Source of the DNA: Planctomycetota bacterium | GTDB lineage: Bacteria; Planctomycetota; Phycisphaerae; Phycisphaerales; UBA1924 | Length of the DNA stretch: 64,000 nt | Assembly: GCA_033763975.1 (NCBI GenBank) | Contig: JANRJM010000004.1 | Coordinates: 1-64,000, forward strand | Reading direction: 5' to 3' | Shown: piece by piece, positions 53,983-62,569 of the stretch | Layout: each line of letters begins with the position of its first letter | Numbering within the stretch: the first letter of the stretch is position 1 | Translations under genes and position numbers: made by a program | The notes under the pieces: model-generated | Seen by the model: only the letters and a program-made list of their open reading frames with translations | Told to the model about the DNA's origin: nothing | Database searches by the model: none

Positions 53983-54744
53983 GTGTCGGATCGCTCCCCC
54001 GCCCTGCATGTCGAGCACCTGGGACGCCTGGCCTACGCACCGGCGTACGAGGCGCAGCGGGAGAGGCTCGAGCGTGTGCTCGCCGCCCGCGAGGCAGCCG
54101 ACGCGCCCCTGGCCGGCTTCATCCTCACCGTCGAGCACGACCCCGTCGTCACCATCTCGCGCCGACCGGGCGCCCGCGACCATCTCCTCGCCTCTCCCGA
54201 TCTGCTCGCCCGGCACGGCGTCTCGATCGAGGAAACCGACCGGGGCGGGGACATCACCTACCACGGCCCGGGCCAACTCGTCGTCTACCCCGTCCTCGAC
54301 CTCACCCTGCTCAACCTGGGCCTGCACAACTACATGCGCCTGCTCGAAACCAGCGTCATCGACACCTGCGCCGCCTTCGGCGTCGCCACCGCCCAAGACC
54401 CCGGCGCCACCGGCGTCTGGACCCTGCGCGACGGCGCCCCGCACGCCAAGATCGCCGCCATGGGCGTGCGCGTCCGGCGATGGATCAGCATGCACGGCCT
54501 GGCGCTGAACGTGCGGACCAACCTCGACCACTTCGCGCTGATCGTTCCGTGCGGGCTGGCAGGACGCCCGGTCACGACCCTGCACCGCGAACTCGGCGAG
54601 CGGTGCCCGCCGGACGACGCGGTGCGCGACGTGCTCGTCGAGAATCTGCGCACGCGGGTTCGGGACGCCTTCGCCCGCGCGCACGAGGCGCGTCAGGCCG
54701 CGGCCGACGCGTCTATCGACCTTGGCCCGGAGCGCCCGGCGTAG
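53983..54744 (+). CDS. lipB: Octanoyl-ACP:protein octanoyltransferase LipB
   Basis: Transfers octanoyl groups to lipoyl domains. 253 residues from a GTG at 53983. Key blocks: TVEHDPVVTISRRPG, DRGGDITYHGPGQLVVYPVL, the lysine in HAKIAAMGVRVRRW and the catalytic cysteine in FALIVPCGLAGRPVT. It is divergent from lpxA across 36 bases and overlaps the convergent ompH-like gene by 32 bases. Confidence 0.93.
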   Translation: MSDRSPALHVEHLGRLAYAPAYEAQRERLERVLAAREAADAPLAGFILTVEHDPVVTISRRPGARDHLLASPDLLARHGVSIEETDRGGDITYHGPGQLVVYPVLDLTLLNLGLHNYMRLLETSVIDTCAAFGVATAQDPGATGVWTLRDGAPHAKIAAMGVRVRRWISMHGLALNVRTNLDHFALIVPCGLAGRPVTTLHRELGERCPPDDAVRDVLVENLRTRVRDAFARAHEARQAAADASIDLGPERPA

Positions 54745-55411
54745 CGCCGGCGTCGCCCGGCGCGGGGGTGGCCTTCGTCACGGGGGGCAGCAGCAGCGCG
54801 GTGGCCACGCGGTCCGTCAGATCATCGCCCTGGTCGCCCCGAACGAGCGGGCGGGCGAGCAGTTCCTGCAGCGTTCCGCCGAGCGTCTCGGCACGCACGG
54901 GCGTGCCGGGCGCGCGCGTCGCGATGACGTGCGAATAGCCCAGCTCCCGGGCAGTCCGGTCCGTCGCGGCGATCACCGCCTGGTAGGCCTCCGCGGCCTG
55001 GGTGGAGCGGAAGATCTGGTCCTGACGGACCGCGTCCTGGTTCTTCTCCTGCAGTTGCTGCTGCTTGGCGCCGAAGGCCTTCTCGATCTCAGCCCGCTCG
55101 GGGTTGTCGGGCGCGAGCGACTGGTACCGCGCGGACAGGGCCTGCAACTCCTGCTGGAGCGGCTCGAGCGTCTTGTTCAGCGTCTGCACCTGCGTCTGGT
55201 GCGCGCTCGTGTAGCGGTCCGTCGCCATCATGCGATCGACCAGCCCGAGCACGTCGGCGGTGGCGATGCGCACCTGCCCCGACGGCGCGGCGCCCGAGTT
55301 CTGGGCCGTGGCCGTGGATGGCACGTGCGCGGAGAGCCCCAGCCCGATGGCCGCGACGATCCCCGCGTAGATGGCCAGACGCTCCGCACGCTGCACGATC
55401 GACGAGCTCAT
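54713..55411 (-). CDS. OmpH/Skp-like periplasmic chaperone
   Basis: 232 residues with an N-terminal signal or anchor (AIYAGIVAAIGLGLSAHV). It has the OmpH pattern: RIATADVLGLVDRMM strand, a long charged helical hairpin (TLEPLQQELQALSARYQSL to AFGAKQQQLQEKNQDA), then an AATDRTARELGYSHVIATR strand. It is expected to escort outer-membrane proteins. A proline/alanine tail ends it. The ribosome site GGGAGG is clear. Confidence 0.78.
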   Translation of the reverse strand: MSSSIVQRAERLAIYAGIVAAIGLGLSAHVPSTATAQNSGAAPSGQVRIATADVLGLVDRMMATDRYTSAHQTQVQTLNKTLEPLQQELQALSARYQSLAPDNPERAEIEKAFGAKQQQLQEKNQDAVRQDQIFRSTQAAEAYQAVIAATDRTARELGYSHVIATRAPGTPVRAETLGGTLQELLARPLVRGDQGDDLTDRVATALLLPPVTKATPAPGDAGATPGAPGQGR

Positions 55412-55475
55412 GGGTCGGTCCTCCCGCCTTGTGGTTCATTCCAGTACAGGGCGGGAGTGTACGCGACGGGCGCCC

Positions 55476-56000
55476 CTACCCGCGGCGTGCCTCGGCCAGG
55501 CGCCCGGGTGCGCCCACGCGCCGTACGACGGGTTCCTCGCGCGCGGGCGGATTCCACGCCGCCACGATCAGCATCGCGCCCGCGGCGAGCGCGATGAGCG
55601 CGTTGCCCTGCCCCATCATGTTCAGGAGGAGCGGCGACGAGAGCAGCACCATGCCCACGATGCGGACGCGCCACCGCCAGGGCGACGGCGCGGACGGCGC
55701 GTCGGCGACGCGTGCCGCCGTCTCGTCCTCGGGCAGCCCGACGTCCACCGTGCTCCAGTCGATGGCCCGCGACGCCCGGCGGGCGCGGTGCAGGGCCTCG
55801 TCGGCCACCGCCGCGTCATCGCGCCGCACCATCACCTTCACCGCGTTCGCGATGCCGCCCTCCCAGGCGATGCCCTGCGCCGCCGCGGCGAAGACGTGCG
55901 TGGCGATTCCCTCGGCCTCGAGTGCACCGGCGATGGCCCGGGCCTCGAACTCGGTACGGGTCGTGGTGAGGAGGACGAGCTGGTTCGGGTCGGATGCCAT
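55476..56000 (-). CDS. DUF2007-like small membrane protein
   Basis: 174 residues from ATG 56000. The N-terminal ~85 residues (LVLLTTTRTEFEARAIAGAL, EAEGIATHV, KVMVRRDDAAVADEAL) match the DUF2007 putative signal-transducing fold. Two membrane helices follow (IVGMVLLSSPLLLNMM and IALAAGAMLIVAAW). No ribosome site is obvious. The role is unknown. Confidence 0.7.
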   Translation of the reverse strand: MASDPNQLVLLTTTRTEFEARAIAGALEAEGIATHVFAAAAQGIAWEGGIANAVKVMVRRDDAAVADEALHRARRASRAIDWSTVDVGLPEDETAARVADAPSAPSPWRWRVRIVGMVLLSSPLLLNMMGQGNALIALAAGAMLIVAAWNPPAREEPVVRRVGAPGRLAEARRG

Positions 56001-56075
56001 GAGAGTCCCGGAAAGCAACCTACGTGCCCGCCCGGACCGGGGTGCGGTGCCGCACGCACCATTTCGGATGCGCCC

Positions 56076-57251
56076 TCAGGTTCCCCACGTGACAGCGCCT
56101 GCCGCTTCGGCAGCGGCGGACTCGGAAAAGACGTAGCGCATGCCCCTGGTTTCCAGGTGCGCGAGCAGTTCCCGAACAAGGTCCGGGAACGCCGCCAGCC
56201 GCTCCGGCGGGTTCACGCCGGGGCTCGCGAACCGCCCCGACGCGATGAGCGACGCGACGATCGTGCACGGGAACGCCGTCGAGCGCGCCATGCTCGTTGC
56301 GCGGGTGGGGCGGTGGTAGAAGTCGAGCAGGTCCCACCGCAGCGTGACGCGCTCGCGCCCGCGCATACCCCGTGCCGTCACCCGCATCACCGTCAGGTCT
56401 TCCTCCCCGGGCCCGTACGTCCACTTGGGGAACAGCAGCGCACTCGTGAGTTCTCGCGGCACGACCCGCACGCCCCGCACCTCGACCGGCGTCTCGTCGA
56501 ACAGCCCCGTTTCGCGCATCACCCGCATCAGCTCGATGTGCCCGGGGTAGCGCAGCGTCTTCTCCTTCATGAAGGGCACGCTCAGCGAGCGGCACAGGCT
56601 CCGCAGCCCGTCGGTGTTGAACGCCTCCAGCGTGCCCACGCCCTCAAAGTCCATGAGTTCCGGCTCGCTCAGCGCCGGGCGAACGACGACCGCCCCGTGC
56701 TCGACCAGGCGCGCGGGCCTCGTGTATTCCTCGATGACATCCGCGGGCGAGAACGCCGCCTTGTACTCGTAGGGCCACGTGCGCACGCGGGGCAGCCCGC
56801 CCACGTAGATCTCGATCGCCTCGCAGGGCGAGAGCATGGAGGCGCCGTACGCCGCCAGGATGTGGCTCATGCCCGGCGCGACGCCGCAGTCCGTCACGAC
56901 GGTGACGCCCCGGTCCTTCGCGAGCGCGTCCAGTTCGGTGAAGTCCTCGCCCATGAACGAGATGTCGGCGTAGGGCTTGCCAGCGTCGATCACGGCGCGC
57001 AGCGCCCGGAAGCCGATGCGGCTGGAGAGCGCGCCCAGCACGACATCGAACGGCTCCACCACCCGGCGGACATTCGACGCGTCCGACAGGTCGGCGAGGA
57101 TCGCGCGTACCCGTCCGCCCGCGCGGGCAGATGCGGCGTCGAGGTTCTCACGCCGGACGTCGGCGATCGCCGTGTCGAACCCCTGGGCCGCCATGTCCGC
57201 CGCCATGACGGACCCGACCATGCCCGCCCCGAGAACGATCGCGCTCGCCAT
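56076..57251 (-). CDS. Saccharopine dehydrogenase-like NAD(P)-dependent oxidoreductase
   Basis: 391 residues from ATG 57251 with a strong GGAGG. The N-terminal Rossmann motif is VLGAGMVGSVMAADMA. The block DISFMGEDF, then VVTDCGVAPGMSHILAAYGA and the C-terminal SLSVPFMKEKTLRYPGHIEL, match saccharopine dehydrogenases and related lysine-pathway enzymes. The true substrate is uncertain; saccharopine reductase/dehydrogenase or a related imine enzyme are the options. Confidence 0.83.
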   Translation of the reverse strand: MASAIVLGAGMVGSVMAADMAAQGFDTAIADVRRENLDAASARAGGRVRAILADLSDASNVRRVVEPFDVVLGALSSRIGFRALRAVIDAGKPYADISFMGEDFTELDALAKDRGVTVVTDCGVAPGMSHILAAYGASMLSPCEAIEIYVGGLPRVRTWPYEYKAAFSPADVIEEYTRPARLVEHGAVVVRPALSEPELMDFEGVGTLEAFNTDGLRSLCRSLSVPFMKEKTLRYPGHIELMRVMRETGLFDETPVEVRGVRVVPRELTSALLFPKWTYGPGEEDLTVMRVTARGMRGRERVTLRWDLLDFYHRPTRATSMARSTAFPCTIVASLIASGRFASPGVNPPERLAAFPDLVRELLAHLETRGMRYVFSESAAAEAAGAVTWGT

Positions 57252-57323
57252 GCCAGCCTCCTCCCCGGCGCTCCGGGCAGGCATGGTATCGGCGGGCGTT
57301 CGGCGGGCCCTGCTGCTGGCGCG

Positions 57324-57815
57324 CTACCGGAAGGCCACGCGGGGCAGCTCGCCTTCCCACGTCGCACGCCCGTCGATCCGCACGACGCCAACAGGCTCGT
57401 GCGCCCTCCCCATGACGAGCGCGAACTGATCGTCGTCGATGAACTGCACGGGCGGGGCGAACCGCGCCGGCGCCAGGCGCGACACGATCATCGGGTCCGT
57501 GCCGACCTCGATCACGCGCGTGCGGTGCGCCGTCGCGGCCACGGCGGCCTCGTGCTCCCGCGCGGCGGCGGACGCCTCGGCGCCCGCGTTGTGCTCGATC
57601 CCGAACACGACCTCGGCCCGCGACGCCCCGGCCGAGCCCGCCGACCGAGCCAGCAGCACCCACCCGGCGCACAGGGCGAGCGCCATCGCGCAGGCGCCAG
57701 CCCCGCGGGCGAGGCGTCGGCGCCGGCCGCGTGCTTCGACAACCGACCGCAGCGCCGCGAGGTCGCCCTCGCGCCGCGCCCGGGCCGTTGGCGTCAGGTC
57801 GTCGTGCAAGTTCAC
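57324..57815 (-). CDS. Single-pass membrane protein, probable anti-sigma factor
   Basis: 163 residues from a GTG overlapping the ECF sigma stop (GTGA). A short cytoplasmic part (NLHDDLTPTARARREGDLAAL) is followed by a basic stretch, one membrane helix (GACAMALALCAGWVLLA) and an extracytoplasmic domain. There is no zinc-binding ZAS motif. The anti-sigma role is inferred from coupling and topology only. Confidence 0.6.
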   Translation of the reverse strand: MNLHDDLTPTARARREGDLAALRSVVEARGRRRRLARGAGACAMALALCAGWVLLARSAGSAGASRAEVVFGIEHNAGAEASAAAREHEAAVAATAHRTRVIEVGTDPMIVSRLAPARFAPPVQFIDDDQFALVMGRAHEPVGVVRIDGRATWEGELPRVAFR

Positions 57816-58387
57816 AGCATTCTCCTTCGTGCGGCGTCGCGCAGTCGCGCCATCGCGCGCCGGACGCGTCCCGTGGCGGCTCCCTCCGACACGCCCGAGG
57901 CGAGCCCCGCCTCGCGCAGCGTCGCCCCGCGCACGACCGCCGCGTGCAGCAGGTCGAAGTCGGTCATGTCCAGCCCGCCGCACCATCGGCGCAGCCATTC
58001 GCCATCGTCGTGGTCGCCCGCGGGAGCGGCGGCGTGCGTCCCCCCGGGCATGGCCGCGGCTCGTTCGCGCCGCGCGCGCCGCGCGTCGCGCCGGAGCGCG
58101 TCGACGCACGCGCTGAGCGTGCACCGCCCGAACCAGGCGCCCAGGGCGCGCTCGTCGGGGAGCACGGGGATCGACCGGGCCGCCCGCAGCATGACGTCCT
58201 GCGCGATGTCGAGACAGAACGACTCGTCCCGCCGGGTGCAGGCCCGCGCCAGGCCCACGACGCGCGCGTACCACGCGCGATAGACGCGCTCGAACGCGTC
58301 GGCGTCGCCCGCGCGGATGCGCTCGGTGAGCATCCGCACGACCGCGGGATCGTGCGGGGTCGCCGCCATCGCCGGCACGCGGGGCAT
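57812..58387 (-). CDS. ECF-family RNA polymerase sigma factor
   Basis: About 191 residues from ATG 58387 (58369 is an alternative; the frame extends further into the upstream gene). Region 2: RAGDADAFERVYRAWYARVV with DIAQDVMLRAAR. Region 4: TLREAGLASGVSEGAATGRV with RRAMARLRDAA. It sits 10 bases after the STN-domain gene and overlaps the anti-sigma-like gene, so the three form one operon. Confidence 0.85.
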   Translation of the reverse strand: MPRVPAMAATPHDPAVVRMLTERIRAGDADAFERVYRAWYARVVGLARACTRRDESFCLDIAQDVMLRAARSIPVLPDERALGAWFGRCTLSACVDALRRDARRARRERAAAMPGGTHAAAPAGDHDDGEWLRRWCGGLDMTDFDLLHAAVVRGATLREAGLASGVSEGAATGRVRRAMARLRDAARRRML

Positions 58388-58397
58388 CCGTGGCGCG

Positions 58398-59618
58398 CTA
58401 GCGCCCGCCGGTGGGCGCGGGGCGGACATCGGGCTTGGCCAGGCCGCGGGCACGGGCAACCTCCTCGGCGATCGAGACCAGCATCTGAACGGTACTCCCC
58501 GCGCCCTCGATGCGCAGGCCCCCGCCCCCGGCCGGCGCGACGGTGGCGCCCATGGCCCGCCCCGCCGACGTGAGCACGGAGGCGAGTTCCTCCGCCGGCT
58601 TTGCCTCCCACCCGGGCATCGCGATCGTGACGACGCCCGGGCCCTCGGTGCGCTCGCGCTGCATGAGCGCGAACAGTTCCGCGGCCTGCATCTGTTCGAT
58701 CTCCGCCGCCTGCGCGCCGAGCTCCGCCTCGAGGAGTTTCGACCGGACCTCCTGCACGGCGGGTTCGTCCACCGCGCCCGCCGCCCACTTCTGCTCCAGC
58801 CGATCGTGCATCGCCCGCAAGAGCCTGACGCGCTCCGTCGCTTTGTGTGTCTCGAGTTCGGCCTTCTGCAGCATCGCCCGGCGCTCGATGAGCTGCGCCT
58901 CCGGATGCTCCTGGGCCCGTGCCTCCGCCCGGCGGCGTTCCATGTCCTCGCGCATCCGGCCGACGCACTCCTGGGCGGCGTGCAACTGCTCGGGCGTGCC
59001 GCGGATGATCAGCAGCCCGGTCTCCGCGTGGAACTTCATCTCCGCGGGCTCGCCGGGCGCGAGGTCGAGCGCGGTCTGCACGCCCGTCAGTGCCGCCTCG
59101 ACCCGCAGCGCCCCGGCGCCGTCGGTGACGGGGCGCAGCGACAGCACCTCCATCCGCAGGTCCGGCGCGTTCCGGGAGTTCGCCGGCGGCTGGCCGAGGC
59201 CGCCCGTGCGGATGGGAACGGAGTAGTCGACCCCGTACAACTCGTCCCCGCCGTCGTCGAGCAGTCGGATGCGCAGCTCGCCATCCGCGGTGCCCGCCGC
59301 GGAGTGCATGGCGTACACCGCGCTGCCGAGCGAGACGTCTCGCAGCGAGATGGGCGCAAGCCGCACCCGGGCGGCCTCCATCGACACCACGATGTTGGTG
59401 CCCCGGCCGGGCTTGGACTGACGCAGCAACTCGACGTAGTCGGCGACCGCGCCGCCGGGGAAGTTCACCGTGTACAGGCGCTCGGGATCAGCGGCGGGAA
59501 GAGCGCCCGCCCCCGGCGTTGCCGGAGTGCCTGGAGCGCGCTGCGCGAGCGCGGGGAGCGAGAGGGCCGGGACCAGGCCGCACACGGCGGCGAGCGTCAA
59601 GGCGCGAGAGGTTCGCAT
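58398..59618 (-). CDS. Exported protein with secretin/TonB short N-terminal (STN)-like domain and coiled coil
   Basis: 406 residues with a signal peptide (MRTSRALTLAAVCGLVPALS). The start YTVNFPGGAVADYVELLRQS resembles an STN or secretin N0 fold. A second, similar segment follows (MKFHAETGLLIIRGTPEQL). A long charged helix from residue ~220 to ~330 (ERRRAEARAQEHPEAQLIE to ELFALMQRERTE) is probably a coiled coil. The C-terminus (VVTIAMPGWEAKPAEELASV) looks like a third small domain. The ribosome site is GGAGAA. It is transcribed ahead of an ECF sigma gene. Confidence 0.68.
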   Translation of the reverse strand: MRTSRALTLAAVCGLVPALSLPALAQRAPGTPATPGAGALPAADPERLYTVNFPGGAVADYVELLRQSKPGRGTNIVVSMEAARVRLAPISLRDVSLGSAVYAMHSAAGTADGELRIRLLDDGGDELYGVDYSVPIRTGGLGQPPANSRNAPDLRMEVLSLRPVTDGAGALRVEAALTGVQTALDLAPGEPAEMKFHAETGLLIIRGTPEQLHAAQECVGRMREDMERRRAEARAQEHPEAQLIERRAMLQKAELETHKATERVRLLRAMHDRLEQKWAAGAVDEPAVQEVRSKLLEAELGAQAAEIEQMQAAELFALMQRERTEGPGVVTIAMPGWEAKPAEELASVLTSAGRAMGATVAPAGGGGLRIEGAGSTVQMLVSIAEEVARARGLAKPDVRPAPTGGR

Positions 59619-59685
59619 GGTGGTCTTCTCCGTGTCGCCGTCGAAGGGCGTGCGAGAAGGACGTCACCGAGGTCGCGATCCGGCG

Positions 59686-59721
59686 CACAAAAACAAGAAC
59701 ACCCCGGCGCGGGCCGGGGTG
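59686..59721 (-). terminator. Intrinsic terminator after the dockerin-type gene
   Basis: On the minus strand the nine-base stem CACCCCGGC with GCCGGGGTG (four-base loop) is followed by TTCTTGTTTTTG. It lies about 85 bases past the dockerin-type stop and ahead of the STN gene. Confidence 0.75.
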
Positions 59722-59804
59722 CGAGGATGATCGATGCAGAAATCGAGCTCGTTTCGGCGGGGGCGGGGGGCCCGCACCCGCGAGGTCTACTCGGAGGCCG
59801 CGGG

Positions 59805-60215
59805 TTAGGGGCAGGGCGAGCCGGCGACGACCTGCGTCAGCGCCTCGATGTCGTCCTGGTCGACGTTGCCGTCCTGGTTGAAATCGGGGTCCGTACAGAT
59901 GCAGGAGCCTTCTCCCGCGACCGCCTGCACGAGGCAGGCGACGTCGTCCTGGTCGACGTTGCCGTCGCAGTTGACGTCGGGGTCGCACGGCGCCGGCCCG
60001 CCGTTGGAGCCGCCGACCCAGAACCCGCCGGTGAGCGTGAACGACCCGCCGGACATCACGCCCGCGTCGGGCTGGCCGATGGTGCCGGAGAGGACGAACG
60101 ACGCGCCGGAGGAGGTTCCCCCGCCGCCGTCGATCGTGTACCAGTCGATGGTGGGCTGGGCCGAGGCGATCGAGCCGGTCACCAGGGCGAGCGCAGCAAT
60201 AGCGGTACGGGCCAT
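59805..60215 (-). CDS. Secreted protein with a C-terminal dockerin-type EF-hand repeat
   Basis: 136 residues with a signal peptide ending IASAQ. A beta region (TIDWYTIDGGGGTSSGAS, IGQPDAGVMSGGSFTLTGGF) is followed by two calcium loops: DPDVNCDGNVDQDDVACLVQ and DPDFNQDGNVDQDDIEALTQ, each a dockerin-I-like D-x-N-x-D-G. Dockerin repeats bind calcium and can dock to cohesins; no cohesin was recognised in the window. GAAGGAG lies before the ATG. Confidence 0.85.
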   Translation of the reverse strand: MARTAIAALALVTGSIASAQPTIDWYTIDGGGGTSSGASFVLSGTIGQPDAGVMSGGSFTLTGGFWVGGSNGGPAPCDPDVNCDGNVDQDDVACLVQAVAGEGSCICTDPDFNQDGNVDQDDIEALTQVVAGSPCP

Positions 60216-60241
60216 AGAGACTCCTTCACACGACGGGGTGC

Positions 60242-60270
60242 ATGGTCGCACGAGCGAGCAGTTCCGTCAA
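60242..60270 (-). promoter_or_regulatory. Candidate promoter of the dockerin-type gene
   Basis: On the minus strand TTGACG (60265-60270) matches five of six -35 bases. A 17-base spacer leads to GACCAT (60242-60247), which matches three of six -10 bases. Initiation would fall about 15-20 bases upstream of the start codon, leaving just enough room for the ribosome site. Confidence 0.4.
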
Positions 60271-60317
60271 GAACACAAGCGTGTTTCCGGGGTGGCGCAA
60301 CCAAAATCGCGGGTCAA

Positions 60318-60349
60318 AATAACGAAAATCTTGCGTACCCCCCGTACGC
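60318..60349 (-). terminator. Weak intrinsic terminator after the collagen-like gene
   Basis: On the minus strand GCGTAC pairs with GTACGC around a five-base loop and is followed by AAGATTTTCGTTATTTT. The stem is only six bases, so efficiency is uncertain. It starts about 54 bases beyond the collagen-like stop. Confidence 0.45.
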
Positions 60350-60402
60350 CGCCCGTGGCGTCTTCGGAACGTCGGGGCCCGGCGACGCGGCGGCCCGCGA
60401 CG

Positions 60403-62406
60403 TCAGGGGTTGAACGGCATGATGAGGATCGTGCCGGTGCCGTTCAGCAGGGCGTTGGCCGACGTGGTCGACGTCCAGGTGGGCGAGGGCCAGCCCGTGG
60501 AGCTCGCCCGCCCGCCGCGAACGTAGCTCGCGCCGATCGTGTAGCTGCCGGTGGTGGTGGCGGTAAAGACAGCCTGGCGCGAGACCGAGTTCATGCGCCC
60601 CTGCGTCCACAGCATGGTCTTCTCGATGCCGCCGATCTGCACCGGCGACACATCGCCCGGGCCTTGAATGGCGACGGCGAAGCCCTCGACGCCGCCGCTG
60701 TTCGCGTTCGTGGCCCCCAGGCCGCAGGTCACGATGACGAGCACCGTCTGCCCGGCGTTGAGATTCACCGACGTCGAAAGCGTGCCGGTGGACGTCGCCG
60801 CGTCGTGGGCCGTCGCGGTGGGAAGGAACTTCACGGTGCTCGTCGAGCCGTCAAGCGTGCCCCACAGTTGATCCGCGACAAACGCGGGCGTGCCCAACGC
60901 CGAGGGGCCCTGCGGACCTTGCGGCCCAGCGGGGCCGGCCGGTCCGACATCGCCTTGCGGCCCAGCGGGGCCGGCCGGTCCGATCGCGCCCTGCGGCCCC
61001 TGCGGTCCCGGCGCGCCGTCCAAGCCCGCCGGTCCCGCCGGCCCAGCAGGCCCAGTCTCACCTTGCGGCCCTTGCGGCCCAGGCGCGCCGTCCAAGCCCG
61101 CGGGCCCGGTAGGCCCAGCCGGCCCGATCTCGCCTTGCGGCCCTTGCGGGCCGGCCGCGCCGTCCACGCCAGCGGGGCCAGCACGCCCAGCGGGCCCCGC
61201 GCGCCCGATCTCGCCGTGCGGTCCAGCCGGCCCAGCGGGCCCAATCTCACCTTGCGGCCCTTGCGGGCCGGGCGCCCCGTCCAAGCCCGCGGGTCCGGCA
61301 GGCCCAGCGGGCCCGATCTCACCCTGCGGCCCTCGCGGCCCCGTCGCGCCGTCCATGCCCGCAGGTCCGGCGGGGCCTTGCGGCCCGGCAACCTGTGCCG
61401 TGTACTGCGTCGTGCCGTCGGGATACCGAAGCCCGACGACGCCCGGCGTGCCCTGAATCTGCAGCGTGCCGATCGACCGGACGCCGAAGCCGTTCGGGCT
61501 GTTCGTCTGCCCGACGATGCCGACCGATGTGCCCGACAGCGACGACGCCAGCCCGTACATCCCCACGCCGGTCGGGCTGACGACCTCCCCGAGCACGCCG
61601 GTGGCAAACCCCGTCGCCGCGACCGAGCGCCCCTGAATGCCCGTGCCGTCCACCGCGGTCGTCGTCGAGTTCAGCGCGACGAACTGCGGCGTCAGGATGG
61701 TGATCAGTTCCAGCGCGCCCGGCGTCGAAGTGCCGATGCCGATCTTGCCCGCCGTGTAGTACGCGGTCGTCCCGTTCAGCGACCAGGGCGACGCGCCGGC
61801 CGGGCCCTGCGGGCCGGCTGGTCCCTGCGGGCCGGTCGGTCCTTGCGGGCCGGCTGGTCCCACCGCGCCGTCCATTCCGGCCGGACCCTGCGGCCCGGCG
61901 GGCCCTTGCGGGCCGGGCGCCCCCGGCGCGCCGTCCGTGCCCGCGGGCCCCTGCGGTCCGGCCGGCCCCTGCGGGCCCGCAACGCCGTTCAGCGCGTACA
62001 GCGCGTACGGCGTGGCCGTCATCGGCGTGCGGGGCGCGAGCGTCGTGAACGCGCCGGCGCCGGGCGGCACGCGCACGCTGATCTCCAGGAACCGCTGCTG
62101 TCCGGCGAACGCCCCCGCGCCAAAGTCCAGCACGACGCTGAACTGTCCGCCCGTGATCGGCGTGTTCGAGAGCGCCAGCGTCGGCCCGATCTGCCCGCCG
62201 CCTCCCGATGCGTCGAACAGCCGGAACTCCAGGTCCGCGTTCCCGGTGAACGCCACGCCGTCGCTGCGGAGCTCGCCCTGGTACGTGAACTCGCTCGTCA
62301 GCGCGCCCTGCGCCGACGCGCGAGGCATGAGCGACGCCGGGCCGGCCAAGACCACCGCGAGGCCGGCGGCAACGAGCAAACTACGAACCCTGGTGCGGAT
62401 CGCCAT
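60403..62406 (-). CDS. Collagen-like secreted protein
   Basis: 667 residues. A signal peptide ([20 protein letters not shown]) is followed by a globular N-domain ([28 protein letters not shown]), a type found in secreted planctomycete proteins. Collagen block 1 is at about residues 140-205 and block 2 at about 340-500, both strict Gly-X-Y ([13 protein letters not shown]). A repeat-rich globular domain separates them ([20 protein letters not shown]). A C-terminal beta domain of about 160 residues ([17 protein letters not shown]) ends the protein. The ribosome site GGGGAGAG is clear. Confidence 0.9.
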   Translation of the reverse strand: MAIRTRVRSLLVAAGLAVVLAGPASLMPRASAQGALTSEFTYQGELRSDGVAFTGNADLEFRLFDASGGGGQIGPTLALSNTPITGGQFSVVLDFGAGAFAGQQRFLEISVRVPPGAGAFTTLAPRTPMTATPYALYALNGVAGPQGPAGPQGPAGTDGAPGAPGPQGPAGPQGPAGMDGAVGPAGPQGPTGPQGPAGPQGPAGASPWSLNGTTAYYTAGKIGIGTSTPGALELITILTPQFVALNSTTTAVDGTGIQGRSVAATGFATGVLGEVVSPTGVGMYGLASSLSGTSVGIVGQTNSPNGFGVRSIGTLQIQGTPGVVGLRYPDGTTQYTAQVAGPQGPAGPAGMDGATGPRGPQGEIGPAGPAGPAGLDGAPGPQGPQGEIGPAGPAGPHGEIGRAGPAGRAGPAGVDGAAGPQGPQGEIGPAGPTGPAGLDGAPGPQGPQGETGPAGPAGPAGLDGAPGPQGPQGAIGPAGPAGPQGDVGPAGPAGPQGPQGPSALGTPAFVADQLWGTLDGSTSTVKFLPTATAHDAATSTGTLSTSVNLNAGQTVLVIVTCGLGATNANSGGVEGFAVAIQGPGDVSPVQIGGIEKTMLWTQGRMNSVSRQAVFTATTTGSYTIGASYVRGGRASSTGWPSPTWTSTTSANALLNGTGTILIMPFNP
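60905..61388 (-). repeat. Collagen block 2 with a 72-base tandem period
   Basis: The marker phrase for [13 protein letters not shown] recurs at about 61011, 61083, 61155, 61272 and 61344: steps of 72, 72, 117 and 72 bases. The unit is therefore 24 residues (eight Gly-X-Y triplets), with one 45-base insertion. Copies are very similar at DNA level, so the block is prone to length change. Confidence 0.9.
61795..61983 (-). repeat. Collagen block 1
   Basis: An uninterrupted Gly-X-Y stretch dominated by GPQGPAG, about 60 residues. It has the same codon pattern as block 2, so the two blocks probably arose from each other. Confidence 0.85.
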
Positions 62407-62494
62407 CCCGTTTCTCTCCCCTGTGGTCGCCGTTTCCGGCGAGGCCCGAACGCTCCCACCTGCCGCGGGCGATGCCCCAAGTTACCACGAACTT

Positions 62495-62519
62495 CACGGG
62501 GCGGAACAGCCGCCTCGTG
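62495..62519. other. Stem-loop between the M28 peptidase and collagen-like genes
   Basis: CACG-G-GGCGG and CCGCC-T-CGTG pair around AACAG, a ten-base stem with one mismatch. No T-run follows on the minus strand, so it is not a standard terminator. It lies in the 163 bases upstream of the collagen-like gene, probably near its promoter. Confidence 0.4.
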
Positions 62520-62569
62520 AAAAACCAGAATTTGCCGCGGCGTGCGGGGGAATGTTTGGGCCCTGCGGG

